Position numbers and translations under genes: made by a program. A DNA stretch of 64,000 bases from Sulfitobacter sp. SK012 (GTDB lineage: Bacteria > Pseudomonadota > Alphaproteobacteria > Rhodobacterales > Rhodobacteraceae). The notes below the pieces were generated by a model. It was not told the origin of the DNA. It did no database searches and saw only the letters and a list, made by a program, of their open reading frames with translations. Location: NCBI RefSeq assembly GCF_003352085.1, contig NZ_CP025807.1:28817-92816 (forward strand), written 5' to 3'. This document shows, piece by piece, positions 43,732 through 52,484 of the stretch (positions within the stretch are counted from its first letter, which is position 1; each line of letters begins with the position of its first letter).

Positions 43732-44277
43732 TCACCGCAATCTAGATATCGTTGTGTGAGCGACACCAAGGTCTTTAGCAATCGCGCGGCAAGTTTCTCC
43801 ATTCGCCATGCGATCGCGAGCAAGTTGGCGCTGATGGTCTGAGAGTTTTGGCTTCCGTCCAAACTTAGTACCGTTGGCGATAGCGATTTGGCGGCCTTCA
43901 TTAGCGCGTCGGGTGATCCGTTCTCGCTCGTCCTCAGCCAGAGCTGAGAGAAAGGCCAGAATGCCCTTGCCCATCGGGGTTGTTAGGTCGAGCCAAGGTT
44001 TGTCCAAGACCTTGACGGTCGCTGATCTGTCCGCGACGCGTTGGATGATATTGATCCCGTCCATCATCGATCTAGTCGCCCTGTCCCATTCAGCGATGAC
44101 GAGGATGTCCCCTGCCCCCAAAGCATCAATAGCGCGTTCCAACTGAGGGCGGCCTTTGACCGTTCGGCCCGAAGCCACCTCACGAAAGATCTTGTCCGCT
44201 TTGGCTGTGTTCAAGGCACCAATCTGGCGATCAAGGGACTGTCCCTGACTGGACACTCTGGCGTAACCGATAAGCAT
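43732..44277 (-). CDS. Serine recombinase (resolvase/invertase family)
   Basis: 181 residues, the size of small resolvases and DNA invertases. The catalytic Ser9 lies in YARVSSQGQSLDRQ, the active-site arginines are in EWDRATRSM, and the E-helix GKGILAFLSALAEDERERI is intact. The C-terminal helix-turn-helix (GETCRAIAKDLGVAHTTISR) is complete and ends at the stop. It catalyses site-specific exchange between two short sites through a 5'-phosphoserine link. No transposase lies next to it and no invertible segment was found, so it is a lone resolvase, possibly a remnant of a Tn3-type element or a plasmid dimer resolution gene. Confidence 0.93.
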   Translation of the reverse strand: MLIGYARVSSQGQSLDRQIGALNTAKADKIFREVASGRTVKGRPQLERAIDALGAGDILVIAEWDRATRSMMDGINIIQRVADRSATVKVLDKPWLDLTTPMGKGILAFLSALAEDERERITRRANEGRQIAIANGTKFGRKPKLSDHQRQLARDRMANGETCRAIAKDLGVAHTTISRLR

Positions 44278-44531
44278 GCAAACATTCTACACCGGGCAGC
44301 ATCATTGCGCACCTGATTTATGCACCAGTCCCCGGCCCTTGTTTTCATACTCAATTCAGTTTGGTGCAAATATCATGCATTTCGCTCCACAGACACAAAC
44401 CGGCCGCTCAAGCCTTCCGCAGCGAATGGCTCGAAAGAGCCGAGTTACCAATGCTGCATAGTTCACGAACGGCTGCTTAAGATACCACAGTTGAAGTTGG
44501 TTGCGTTCGTTCCGAAGAGATTGGAAGCGCC

Positions 44532-44978
44532 TTAGACGCTGGTGAGCAATATGCTTGTTTCACTGTTTTCGATGTTATCTACCAACCGCACTTCGCGAAG
44601 CGTCTTGTCAAACTCAGCCAAATTTTCGACTCGGATTTCGGCAACTAAATCCCATTTTCCGCTGGTTGTATGCACACGCCGCAATTGAGGCAGGCGACGC
44701 AGCCTTGTGATGACCTGAGTTGTGTTTTTGCCGGATATCTCAATCATCATAATTGCGTTGATCTGCCCATCCTCATAGTCTTCGCGTACACGCGCCGTGA
44801 ATCCAAGTAGCGCGCCCGAGTTCAGCATCCTGTCCAGCCTTATTTGCACTGTGCCCCGCGACAGTTTCAGAATTTCTGCTAACTTCGCGACCGGTGCCCT
44901 TCCATCACGCTTTAACAGCGCGATGAGCTGTCGATCTATGTCGTCAAAGGAATGTTTGCCGAGTTTTTCAGATGTCAT
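44532..44978 (-). CDS. Lrp/AsnC-family transcriptional regulator
   Basis: 148 residues. The N-terminal helix-turn-helix is typical (DDIDRQLIALLKRDGRAPVA, LAEILKLSRGTVQIRLDRML) and the C-terminal RAM domain follows (QINAIMMIEISGKNTTQVIT, then VHTTSGKWDLVAEIRVENLA). Such proteins bind an amino acid and form octamers. It is divergent from the ctlX gene with a 125-base gap and is its likely regulator, sensing arginine or citrulline by inference. The gap upstream of it, from 44278, has no gene. Confidence 0.93.
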   Translation of the reverse strand: MTSEKLGKHSFDDIDRQLIALLKRDGRAPVAKLAEILKLSRGTVQIRLDRMLNSGALLGFTARVREDYEDGQINAIMMIEISGKNTTQVITRLRRLPQLRRVHTTSGKWDLVAEIRVENLAEFDKTLREVRLVDNIENSETSILLTSV

Positions 44979-45103
44979 GAGTCTACAAACCTAAGTTTAG
45001 CCATTACAATATGCTCTGCCATCCTCTAAGAATCCAGCATATTGCCAGTTATTACTACAATTTGTTTGCATATGATGATCCCAAGTCATCTTGGAGAAAT
45101 ATC

Positions 45104-46027
45104 GTGGCCAATCCAAATAGCCAGCAAGCCCCATCATCTGTTGTCATGGTTCGGCCCCACCACTTTGGGGTTAATCCAGAAACGTCTGATAATGCCTACC
45201 AGTCTTCAACGTTAACGTCTTCGGTCGATGCGCTGCGCGCCTATGAAGAACTGACGGATGCGGCTGAGATACTGCGGTCACATGGAATCGACGTAAACTT
45301 GTTCGAGGGCGAAGATCCAAGAACGCCGGATTGTGTCTTTCCGAACAACTGGTTTTCCACGCATGCGGGCGGTCACGTGGCGGTCTATCCTATGAAAGCA
45401 CCGAACCGCCGGTTAGAGCGTCGGCAAGACGTCTTGGGGATGCTGAAAAGTAAATTCCGCGTTCAAGACATTCTGGATTATTCAGGTCTGGAACATGACG
45501 GATTATATCTGGAAGGCACAGGTGCGATGGTGTTGGATCACGTAGACCGCATCGCCTATGCTGTTGAGTCCGATCGCACCAGCCCGATTGCGCTGGAACG
45601 CTTTTGCACACATTTTAACTATGAACCGATGGCGTTTGCCGCCGTTGATGCAGCTGGGCAGGCAGTTTATCATACGAATGTTTTGATGTGTATCGCGACA
45701 GATTTTGCGATGATTGGCGGTGCGATGATCAAAAACGTGTCGCGGCGCGATGATGTTATGAACCGTTTGGCCCAATCAGGTCGCGTTGTGATCGACCTTA
45801 GCGAAAATCAGATTTCGAACTTTGCAGGCAACGCCATTGAACTACAGGGTAGGAAGGGACGTATTCTCGCCCTTTCGGAGACGGCCTCGGCAGCGCTAGA
45901 TCATGTGCAAAAGGAGCAAATAAGTGAAAGCGCAACTCTCGTGGAACTAAAAATCCCAACAATCGAACTTTCGGGCGGTTCGGTGCGCTGCACAATTGCC
46001 GGAATTCACCTTGCCCCACGCGGATAA
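45104..46027 (+). CDS. ctlX: Arginine deiminase-related hydrolase CtlX
   Basis: 307 residues from GTG 45104, chosen because GGAG lies 8 bases upstream. It belongs to the guanidino-group-modifying (pentein) superfamily: MVRPHHFGVNPETSDNAYQ at the N-terminus, the acidic substrate-binding region TPDCVFPNNWFSTH, GLYLEGTGAMVLDHVDRIAY in the middle and the catalytic Cys in GGSVRCTIAGIHL at the end. CtlX-type enzymes are linked to citrulline use; arginine-deiminase-related activities are the alternative. A divergent Lrp regulator supports an amino acid catabolic role. Confidence 0.87.
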   Translation: MANPNSQQAPSSVVMVRPHHFGVNPETSDNAYQSSTLTSSVDALRAYEELTDAAEILRSHGIDVNLFEGEDPRTPDCVFPNNWFSTHAGGHVAVYPMKAPNRRLERRQDVLGMLKSKFRVQDILDYSGLEHDGLYLEGTGAMVLDHVDRIAYAVESDRTSPIALERFCTHFNYEPMAFAAVDAAGQAVYHTNVLMCIATDFAMIGGAMIKNVSRRDDVMNRLAQSGRVVIDLSENQISNFAGNAIELQGRKGRILALSETASAALDHVQKEQISESATLVELKIPTIELSGGSVRCTIAGIHLAPRG

Positions 46028-46247
46028 AGACGGGCTTACCAGGGCACGGAACGCAAAAACGGGTGCTGTGCAGTTTGGAATTCGCCCTCAGCTTATCGCT
46101 GTGGCTTCGGTAGTGAAAGGCATGACATCGAAGGTCAAACTGTCGGCCTAATGTTCGAGAGTGATAATCTGCGCTACTTTAGAACAGATTATTGCAAATT
46201 TGAGATTGATCGTGCTTCGTATTTCTTCGGCTAAAAAGGTTGCCCTT

Positions 46248-47360
46248 CTAGCTGAGGAATTGGGTGATCGCATCGAGTGTCGAATGACCAAGTTTGACAC
46301 TATGCTGTGTGCCCCATCCTGCGCGTGGATCTGGACGGTCTGCGTTATCTTTAAACGGCATCTCGATCGTCAAGGATAAGCAGCCAAATCGTTCCCCCAC
46401 CTGATTGCAGGCGACTGAAAGGTTCGCCGCACACGGCGCATCAAGTGGATAGCCATTGCGTACAGAAAAATCTGCGTTGGCTGCATGCATCGCTTGGCGA
46501 AATGCAGCATCCGCCTGCGCCATCTGGGGCGTAAAGTTGGGGTTGCCTTCACATCCTGCCGCAAAGGCAAACCGGAATTCTTCATCACCGTGGATGTCCA
46601 AAAACAGGTCTACGCCTGTGGTGTCCATCAAATTCAGCACCCCTCCAACCTCGGGGCTGGAGTTTGGGGTCGCCCATGCGCGGTTGAGGTCAACACCTGC
46701 CGCATTGGTTCGAAGGTTGCCGGCACTGCTGCCGTCTGGGTTCATATTGGTTACAAGGTAGAACGTGGCCTTCGCACGAAGGTCCGCCGATACTTGGTCG
46801 CTGGAATCAATAAGCCGATCAATTAGGCCTTCCATAAACCATTCTGCCATCGGTTCACCCGGATGTTGGCGAGCGATAATCCAGACCTTGGGCGCAGTTT
46901 CGCCGTGTGACCCGATCCGCAAAACCTCAACGCTGCGGTTTTCCACGCTCGGTATACAGGTGACCAGGTCACAATGATCGGACGCCAAGGCACGGCAAAT
47001 CAGATCGTGATGGCGGGCAAGCGGATAAGGCGGACTGAGGGCGACATAGAGCGTTTCAGACGGGCAATCATGGGCGAAGGCCAACACGGTGCCATCGAAC
47101 TGCGTCGCGATCCTAAACCAGTCCGCGCCGTCATAGGACGCGACAACCGACCCGTCTGGCCATGCTTCTGGATAGGCTGCTTCGCCCGCATTCAGAATTG
47201 AAAATTTACAAGACTGGTCTTTCGCACCAAGAACACGAAAATAGAACCACTGCGAATGGTCTGACTTTGTGTCTTTGCGAATCCTGAGGGCGATTTCCGC
47301 GCCTTGAGAGATCGACACAACGTCAATGTTGCCGCCGTCAAAGCCTGCATCAATGAACAT
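46248..47360 (-). CDS. M14-family zinc carboxypeptidase
   Basis: 370 residues from ATG 47360 (MFIDAGFDGGNIDVVSI). Zinc ligands are His and Glu of ARQHPGEPMAEW and His of LFLDIHGDEE; the catalytic Glu is in LTIEMPFKD. An N-terminal beta domain of about 110 residues precedes the peptidase domain, as in the cytosolic-carboxypeptidase-like M14D subfamily, and no signal peptide is present. Members remove C-terminal residues from peptides or deglutamylate. It lies between ctlX and a LysR gene, on the opposite strand to ctlX, and could act on imported dipeptide-like or N-acyl amino acid substrates. Confidence 0.88.
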   Translation of the reverse strand: MFIDAGFDGGNIDVVSISQGAEIALRIRKDTKSDHSQWFYFRVLGAKDQSCKFSILNAGEAAYPEAWPDGSVVASYDGADWFRIATQFDGTVLAFAHDCPSETLYVALSPPYPLARHHDLICRALASDHCDLVTCIPSVENRSVEVLRIGSHGETAPKVWIIARQHPGEPMAEWFMEGLIDRLIDSSDQVSADLRAKATFYLVTNMNPDGSSAGNLRTNAAGVDLNRAWATPNSSPEVGGVLNLMDTTGVDLFLDIHGDEEFRFAFAAGCEGNPNFTPQMAQADAAFRQAMHAANADFSVRNGYPLDAPCAANLSVACNQVGERFGCLSLTIEMPFKDNADRPDPRAGWGTQHSVKLGHSTLDAITQFLS

Positions 47361-47552
47361 GTCGCCCCCAATCGTTAGACGTATCTGCAAAGACGCGGGC
47401 TGTTAGGCCGTCGTCTAAACAAACGGTATAGATAGTCACGCATTTTCCCGAGTTTCCCCGAAGCCGATCAAAGCACCTGTTTTGTACACTGACTTTGGCG
47501 GGATGCATATTTCGATGTGCTGATGTTTGCATAAGAGAAGGTGTATGTTGGA

Positions 47553-48473
47553 TCATTTGGTGCCGTTCATGGTGCTAAACTGGTCCCATATTTTCTGCGC
47601 GACATCGCTCGGGTTGGCTGACGTTATCCGCACCGCGTGAAACCGCGTGGTGACACTGTAGGTATCGGGTGCAATTGCCACCAATTGATCCGCCTTAACC
47701 CATTGATCTGCATAATGCTTCGGGATCAATCCAACATGGGTGCCTGCCAAAGTAAGGTAGGTCGTGGATTCAATATTGCCTTGCGATATGTCCGCATTCT
47801 CGTCCAGCAGATGCATGTTAAAGCTGTCATCAATGGGGTTCAGCAAGAAACTATGCGCGGAAATCTCGGCTTTGTTGAGCAATCCGGTCAATTCGTTTAG
47901 ATCAGTCACTCCGCTACAGGCGTGATCCGGCGCGCAATAAAGCCCGCTAAGCTCGTCATAAATGTGGATTGCCTCAATCCCCTCGGGCAGCTTGGCATCC
48001 GCGTCAATGCCAACAATCGCGATGTCCAATCGACCTGAACGCAACTCAGTCAAGCAATCGAGGTAGTCGTATATGCCAATGCGCACGGACGTGGATTTTT
48101 GCTGTGCCTTTACCCGTTTGATCGTTGCAGACAAGGGGTTTTGTGGGTCCGTTACGAGACAATCAACAACACCGATACGGATGCGTTGCACAGTCTTTTC
48201 GCCAATTTCATTCAACCGATTTGCATAAGCATCGAGGTGGTCGAGCATTTGGTTCGTTTCATCCAATACGTTTTGCCCCTGAGGCGTCAGTGAAAACCCC
48301 TGCGGCCCGCGATTGCACAGCCGCACGTTCAAGCGTTGTTCGAGGTTCGCAATATGGGAACTAATGGCAGGTTGGCTGATCCCCAACGCGGCCTGCGCTT
48401 TGACGAAACCACCAGATTCGGCGACCGATTTGAAGACCCGTAATAGACGAAGATCAATGTCCGAGAGCCTCAT
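47553..48473 (-). CDS. LysR-family transcriptional regulator
   Basis: 306 residues from ATG 48473 (MRLSDIDLRLLRVFKSV). The helix-turn-helix is GFVKAQAALGISQPAISSHI, followed by the linker helix and the effector-binding fold (RIGVVDCLVTDPQNPLSATI, then RSGRLDIAIVGIDADAKLPE). The frame is open 58 codons further but that part lacks LysR character. It is divergent from the ABC transporter gene with a 200-base gap, the classical LysR arrangement, so it probably activates the transporter-DUF917-cupin operon in response to its substrate. Confidence 0.92.
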   Translation of the reverse strand: MRLSDIDLRLLRVFKSVAESGGFVKAQAALGISQPAISSHIANLEQRLNVRLCNRGPQGFSLTPQGQNVLDETNQMLDHLDAYANRLNEIGEKTVQRIRIGVVDCLVTDPQNPLSATIKRVKAQQKSTSVRIGIYDYLDCLTELRSGRLDIAIVGIDADAKLPEGIEAIHIYDELSGLYCAPDHACSGVTDLNELTGLLNKAEISAHSFLLNPIDDSFNMHLLDENADISQGNIESTTYLTLAGTHVGLIPKHYADQWVKADQLVAIAPDTYSVTTRFHAVRITSANPSDVAQKIWDQFSTMNGTK

Positions 48474-48674
48474 GATGGTTTTCCCCGCGCCGAGCGATCC
48501 AATTGAAACAGTTAAGTTTTTCAGGCTCCATCGAAACGGTAAACCGCAAGATTTACAAGAGGGGTTGCGTTTTTTGGGGCTCCTGCCTACCGTTGAAGCC
48601 AGATCAAGCACGCATTTTTCTGATTTCCCCGGGCCGGTTTCACTCAAACCGAAACCATATTCGTGGGGAAACGA

Positions 48675-49727
48675 ATGTCTTATTCAATCAAACATATCGC
48701 ATTGGCGGCAGGTATTGCCGTTGGCACCAGCGGTGCCGCATTTGCACAAGAAATCACTGTCAGTGCATGGGGCGGCTTTTTTGAAGAAACCCTCAAAGAC
48801 GTCATCTATCCGGGTTTCACCGAAGAAACCGGCATCTCCGTCCGCTCAATCGCGCAGCCGGCTGACCAAGCATGGCTGACGCAATTGACCAACGCGGCGC
48901 GGGCCAACACCGCCCCCGCCGATCTGTCGCTTGTCGCGGATGAGGTTCTGATCCGCGGGCAGGCCATTGGCCTTTGGGCCACGCTCGACGGTGACAACAT
49001 CCCGAACACTGAAACGCTGGTCGACGGATTTGCCAAGGCGGACGATGAGGGCAACCTTTATGCTGTCGGTGCATTGTCTTGGTACACCACCTTCGTCACC
49101 AACACCGATTCATCCCCAGATGCGCCGACCACATGGGCGGATTTGTGGACCCGCGATTGGGATGGCAAACTTGGCCTGACGTCCAATGCGAACTCCGGCC
49201 TGATGGAAGCCACCGCGCTGACGTTTTTTGGTGGCTACGAGATCATGGAAACCCGTGAAGGGCTTGAGCAGGTCATCGCCAAAATCGCCGAATTGAAGCC
49301 GCAAGTGCAGCTTTGGTATCGCGATGAGGGCCAGTTTCAGCAGAGCCTTGAATCGGGCGAATTGGCTGGCGGCTTGTACTACCATGACGTCACGATGCTG
49401 TCCGCGATGGACGGCTTGCCAGTTGTGTCCACGTTCCCGACCGAGGGAGGCATTTTAGGTGACGCTTATTGGATCGTGCCGCGTGATAGTGAAATGGTCG
49501 CTGAGGCTGAGCTGTTCATCAACTACATGAGCCGCCCCGATGTGCAGGCCGAAATGGCCCGCAACCTTGGTATCGCACCCGTTGCACAGCGCGACACGAT
49601 GGATCTTTCGGACGAAGAATTCGACTCCGTTGGTACCTCGGGCAATGTGATCCGCACACAGACAGAAATCCACCTGCGCGAAAGCGATTGGCTGCCGGAT
49701 GCCTATCTTGAAATGATCTCTCAGTAA
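48675..49727 (+). CDS. ABC transporter substrate-binding protein (polyamine/PotD-like)
   Basis: 350 residues from ATG 48675 with a signal peptide (MSYSIKHIALAAGIAVGTSG, cleavage near AFAQ). The mature sequence follows the PotD/PotF family: EITVSAWGGFFEETLKDVIY near the start, later GQFQQSLESGELAGGLYYHD and PTEGGILGDAYWIVPRDSEM. Members bind polyamines, but also opines, putrescine derivatives and other cationic or carboxylated amines. It is the first gene of the operon and is separated from the ATPase by a strong hairpin, which would make it the most abundant product. Confidence 0.93.
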   Translation: MSYSIKHIALAAGIAVGTSGAAFAQEITVSAWGGFFEETLKDVIYPGFTEETGISVRSIAQPADQAWLTQLTNAARANTAPADLSLVADEVLIRGQAIGLWATLDGDNIPNTETLVDGFAKADDEGNLYAVGALSWYTTFVTNTDSSPDAPTTWADLWTRDWDGKLGLTSNANSGLMEATALTFFGGYEIMETREGLEQVIAKIAELKPQVQLWYRDEGQFQQSLESGELAGGLYYHDVTMLSAMDGLPVVSTFPTEGGILGDAYWIVPRDSEMVAEAELFINYMSRPDVQAEMARNLGIAPVAQRDTMDLSDEEFDSVGTSGNVIRTQTEIHLRESDWLPDAYLEMISQ

Positions 49728-49734
49728 CATATCG

Positions 49735-49764
49735 GGGTCGGCCCGCGCATGGGCCGACCCTTTT
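49735..49764 (+). terminator. Strong hairpin with T-tract between the binding protein and the ATPase
   Basis: GGGTCGGCCC (49735-49744) pairs perfectly with GGGCCGACCC (49751-49760) around a 6-base loop, followed by TTTT. It has the form of an intrinsic terminator inside the operon, so part of the transcripts would stop after the binding-protein gene. Confidence 0.75.
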
Positions 49765-49780
49765 CGAAAAGGAATTCATC

Positions 49781-50827
49781 ATGGCTAATCTGTCGCTTCA
49801 AAACATCGAAAAGTCGTTTGGCACGTTCCAAGCGCTGAAAGATGTGAACCTCGATATCGGCTCTGGTGAGTTCATTTGCCTGCTTGGCGGGTCAGGATGT
49901 GGCAAGACGACGTTGCTGCGCATTGTTGCTGGGCTTGAAGAACAAACATCGGGCGACATGCTGCTGGATGGCGAAGATTTAGGCCAAGTGACCTGCCATG
50001 AGCGTAACGTTGGCATGGTCTTTCAAAGCCTTGCTTTGTTCCCGCATCTAAATGTTGGTCAGAACATCGCCTACGGGCTCGAAGTCCGTGGTGTTGCCAA
50101 GGACGAGCGCAACGCCAAAGCCATCGAGTTGTTGGATGTCGTTGGGCTTTCAGGACTGTTCGAGCGTCCGGTTTCAGCACTGTCTGGTGGGCAGCGCCAG
50201 CGGGTTGCTATCGCGCGCGCCCTCGCCATTCAGCCCGCACTTTTTCTAATGGATGAACCATTCAGCGCACTTGATGCGGGCCTTCGTGAGCACCTGCAAA
50301 TCGAAGTGAAAAAGCTACAACGCAAGCTTGGTGTGACCACAATTTTCGTGACCCATGATCAAAACGAAGCCATGTCCATCGCGGACCGGATCGTCATTCT
50401 GAACGGTGGTCGTGTGGAACAAGCAGGCACCCCAACCGAAGTTTACGCACGCCCGCAAACGCGCTTCGTCGCGGATTTCATGGGTACCAATAACATTTTC
50501 ACGGCGACAGTTTCTGACGGCCAAGTCCAACTGGAAAATACGCCCCTTGGGACCACGACGGGCGATCTGGCGGACCTTAGCGGCAAACATGTCATCGCGG
50601 TTCGGCCAGAATATCTTTCGCTCAGCCCCGCAACACCTGACAGCACGGGCCTTGTGGGAGTCGTCGATTTTGTCCGTCTGCTTGGCGCGTCCATCGAGAC
50701 TGAACTAAGCGTTGGTGAGCGAAAATTCGTGCACACGATGGTGTCAGACCGTGCCCCCCAATTCACTGTCGGCGAACGCGCTGAAATCCATTTTGACCTC
50801 GATCATGCATGGGTAATTCCGTCATGA
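49781..50827 (+). CDS. ABC transporter ATPase (PotA-like)
   Basis: 348 residues. Walker A is GGSGCGKTTLLR near residue 37, the signature is LSGGQRQRVAIARAL near 133, Walker B is ALFLMDEPFSALD near 155, and the switch His is in TIFVTHDQNE. A TOBE domain occupies the C-terminal 100 residues (IAVRPEYLSLSPAT). It energises import together with the two permeases. It overlaps the first permease by 4 bases (ATGA) and follows the hairpin and the binding protein. Confidence 0.95.
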   Translation: MANLSLQNIEKSFGTFQALKDVNLDIGSGEFICLLGGSGCGKTTLLRIVAGLEEQTSGDMLLDGEDLGQVTCHERNVGMVFQSLALFPHLNVGQNIAYGLEVRGVAKDERNAKAIELLDVVGLSGLFERPVSALSGGQRQRVAIARALAIQPALFLMDEPFSALDAGLREHLQIEVKKLQRKLGVTTIFVTHDQNEAMSIADRIVILNGGRVEQAGTPTEVYARPQTRFVADFMGTNNIFTATVSDGQVQLENTPLGTTTGDLADLSGKHVIAVRPEYLSLSPATPDSTGLVGVVDFVRLLGASIETELSVGERKFVHTMVSDRAPQFTVGERAEIHFDLDHAWVIPS

Positions 50828-51666
50828 GACATTTCAAACCCGCGCACCTGATCGGTATGTACCCCCTTGGGATGATGTGCCTTTTCTTCCTTGGCCCGCT
50901 CGCCTTCATGATCGTCGTCAGCTTTTACGAACGTGATCCGCTGGGGTTCTACAACGTGGCGTTCGTCTGGGACAATTACGCCAAATTCTTCTCTTCGTTC
51001 TACTACACCATTTCGATGCGTTCGATCTGGTCGTCGGCTTTGGGAGCGGTTCTGGTCGTGCTACTCGCATTCCCGGCGATGTTTATAATCACCGATATGG
51101 TGCGTCGTTGGCAGCTGTTCTGGATTATCCTGCTTCTCTCGTTGATGTGCCTTAGTGAGGTCATCCTCGGGTTTGCATGGCTTATACTTCTGTCCGAAAG
51201 TTCGGGCATCCCGAAGTTCCTTGGCTGGGTAGGGCTTTGGGACGATCCACGTTCCCTGTCGCCCAGTTTTGCGGCGATGTTGATCGGCTTTATCACTCTC
51301 GGTTTTTCGCTGGTTGCGTTGATGTTTTACCCACAAATGGCGCAGCGTGATCGGTCCATTGAGGAGGCCGCGCGCACCTTGGGCACGTCCCCTGCGCGCG
51401 TATTCATCAAGGTCGTTCTACCCAATTATCGCACAGCCATTATTGGCGCTGTCGTCACGATGTTCGTCTACTTCTTAGGCGTGTTCGTGATGCCAACGAT
51501 GCTGGGCCGCCCGCAGGATTGGAACATGACCGTGATCATTACCGACAAGGCTGTTGGGGACGCCAACATGCCGCTCGGCGCAGCACTGTCGGTTATCATG
51601 TTGCTGTTCACTCTGGTGATCATCGGCGCGCTAATGTTCGGAACCCGCAAGGAGCGCCAGTCATGA
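50824..51666 (+). CDS. ABC transporter permease (PotB-like)
   Basis: 280 residues from ATG 50824. Six membrane spans are predicted, and the coupling loop is EEAARTLGTSPARVFIKVVLP, the EAA motif of importer permeases. The first span is LGMMCLFFLGPLAFMIVV. It is co-translated with the ATPase and the second permease (4-base overlaps on both sides). Confidence 0.93.
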   Translation: MRHFKPAHLIGMYPLGMMCLFFLGPLAFMIVVSFYERDPLGFYNVAFVWDNYAKFFSSFYYTISMRSIWSSALGAVLVVLLAFPAMFIITDMVRRWQLFWIILLLSLMCLSEVILGFAWLILLSESSGIPKFLGWVGLWDDPRSLSPSFAAMLIGFITLGFSLVALMFYPQMAQRDRSIEEAARTLGTSPARVFIKVVLPNYRTAIIGAVVTMFVYFLGVFVMPTMLGRPQDWNMTVIITDKAVGDANMPLGAALSVIMLLFTLVIIGALMFGTRKERQS

Positions 51667-52454
51667 ATACTGTTTTGAAACGCGGGTTTATCTGGCTGAT
51701 TGCTGCGGGTCTGATCCTGCCGTTCCTGATCGTGGCAGGGGTGTCGATCAACGCCAACAGCAACATATCGTTCCCGCCGACCGAACTGTCGCTGCGTTGG
51801 TACACGATCCTATTCACCGAAAGCGATTGGCTGATCCCGATCCGCAATTCACTGATGATTGCTGTGGTCGCGGCCTTCCTGTCCGTCAGCATCGCCTTGG
51901 CTGCGAACTATGTTTTGTGGCGGCTGAAATCGGGCTTCGGCAAATTTGTTTTCGCGCTCGGGATTGGGCCGTTCATGTTGCCACCTATCATTATCGCCAT
52001 GGGGGCCAGTGTGTTCTGGGCTGAAATCGGCATGTATGGCCGCGTTGAGGCGACGATTATCTCGCACGGGGTGTTCTTTGTGACCCTGCCGTTGGTCATC
52101 ATATCGCGCGGGTTTGCCGCCCTGTCTGATGATGTCGTCGAGGCCTCACGCACCATGGGTGCAACCCCGTGGCAGACCTTCAAAAAGGTGATTTTCCCGC
52201 TCGTGCTGCCCTATGCCATCACAGGCTATGCCTTGGTGGCGATCATCAGCGTCAATGAATATCTGATTTCCTATATGGTGTCGGGTTTTGCTGTCGAAAC
52301 CTTGCCGATCCGCATCTTTAACAACGTGCGTTATGGCTACACGCCGGTCGTGGCGTCCGCTGCAATGGCATTCGCGCTGTTTACCATTGGCGTGTTGTTG
52401 GTGCTGTCGATGATCACCGATCTTTTGAAACTTCTTGGTGGTTCGCGCGATTAA
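51663..52454 (+). CDS. ABC transporter permease (PotC-like)
   Basis: 263 residues from ATG 51663 (MNTVLKRGFIWLIAAG); the frame is open further upstream, but inside the previous gene. Six membrane spans, with the EAA loop EASRTMGATPWQTFKKVIFP. The periplasmic-side region near residue 60 (FTESDWLIPIRNSLMIAVVA) is typical of the family. It completes the four-component importer. Confidence 0.93.
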   Translation: MNTVLKRGFIWLIAAGLILPFLIVAGVSINANSNISFPPTELSLRWYTILFTESDWLIPIRNSLMIAVVAAFLSVSIALAANYVLWRLKSGFGKFVFALGIGPFMLPPIIIAMGASVFWAEIGMYGRVEATIISHGVFFVTLPLVIISRGFAALSDDVVEASRTMGATPWQTFKKVIFPLVLPYAITGYALVAIISVNEYLISYMVSGFAVETLPIRIFNNVRYGYTPVVASAAMAFALFTIGVLLVLSMITDLLKLLGGSRD

Positions 52455-52484
52455 CTGCGCCGCTTGCCCAACATTGGATACGTT

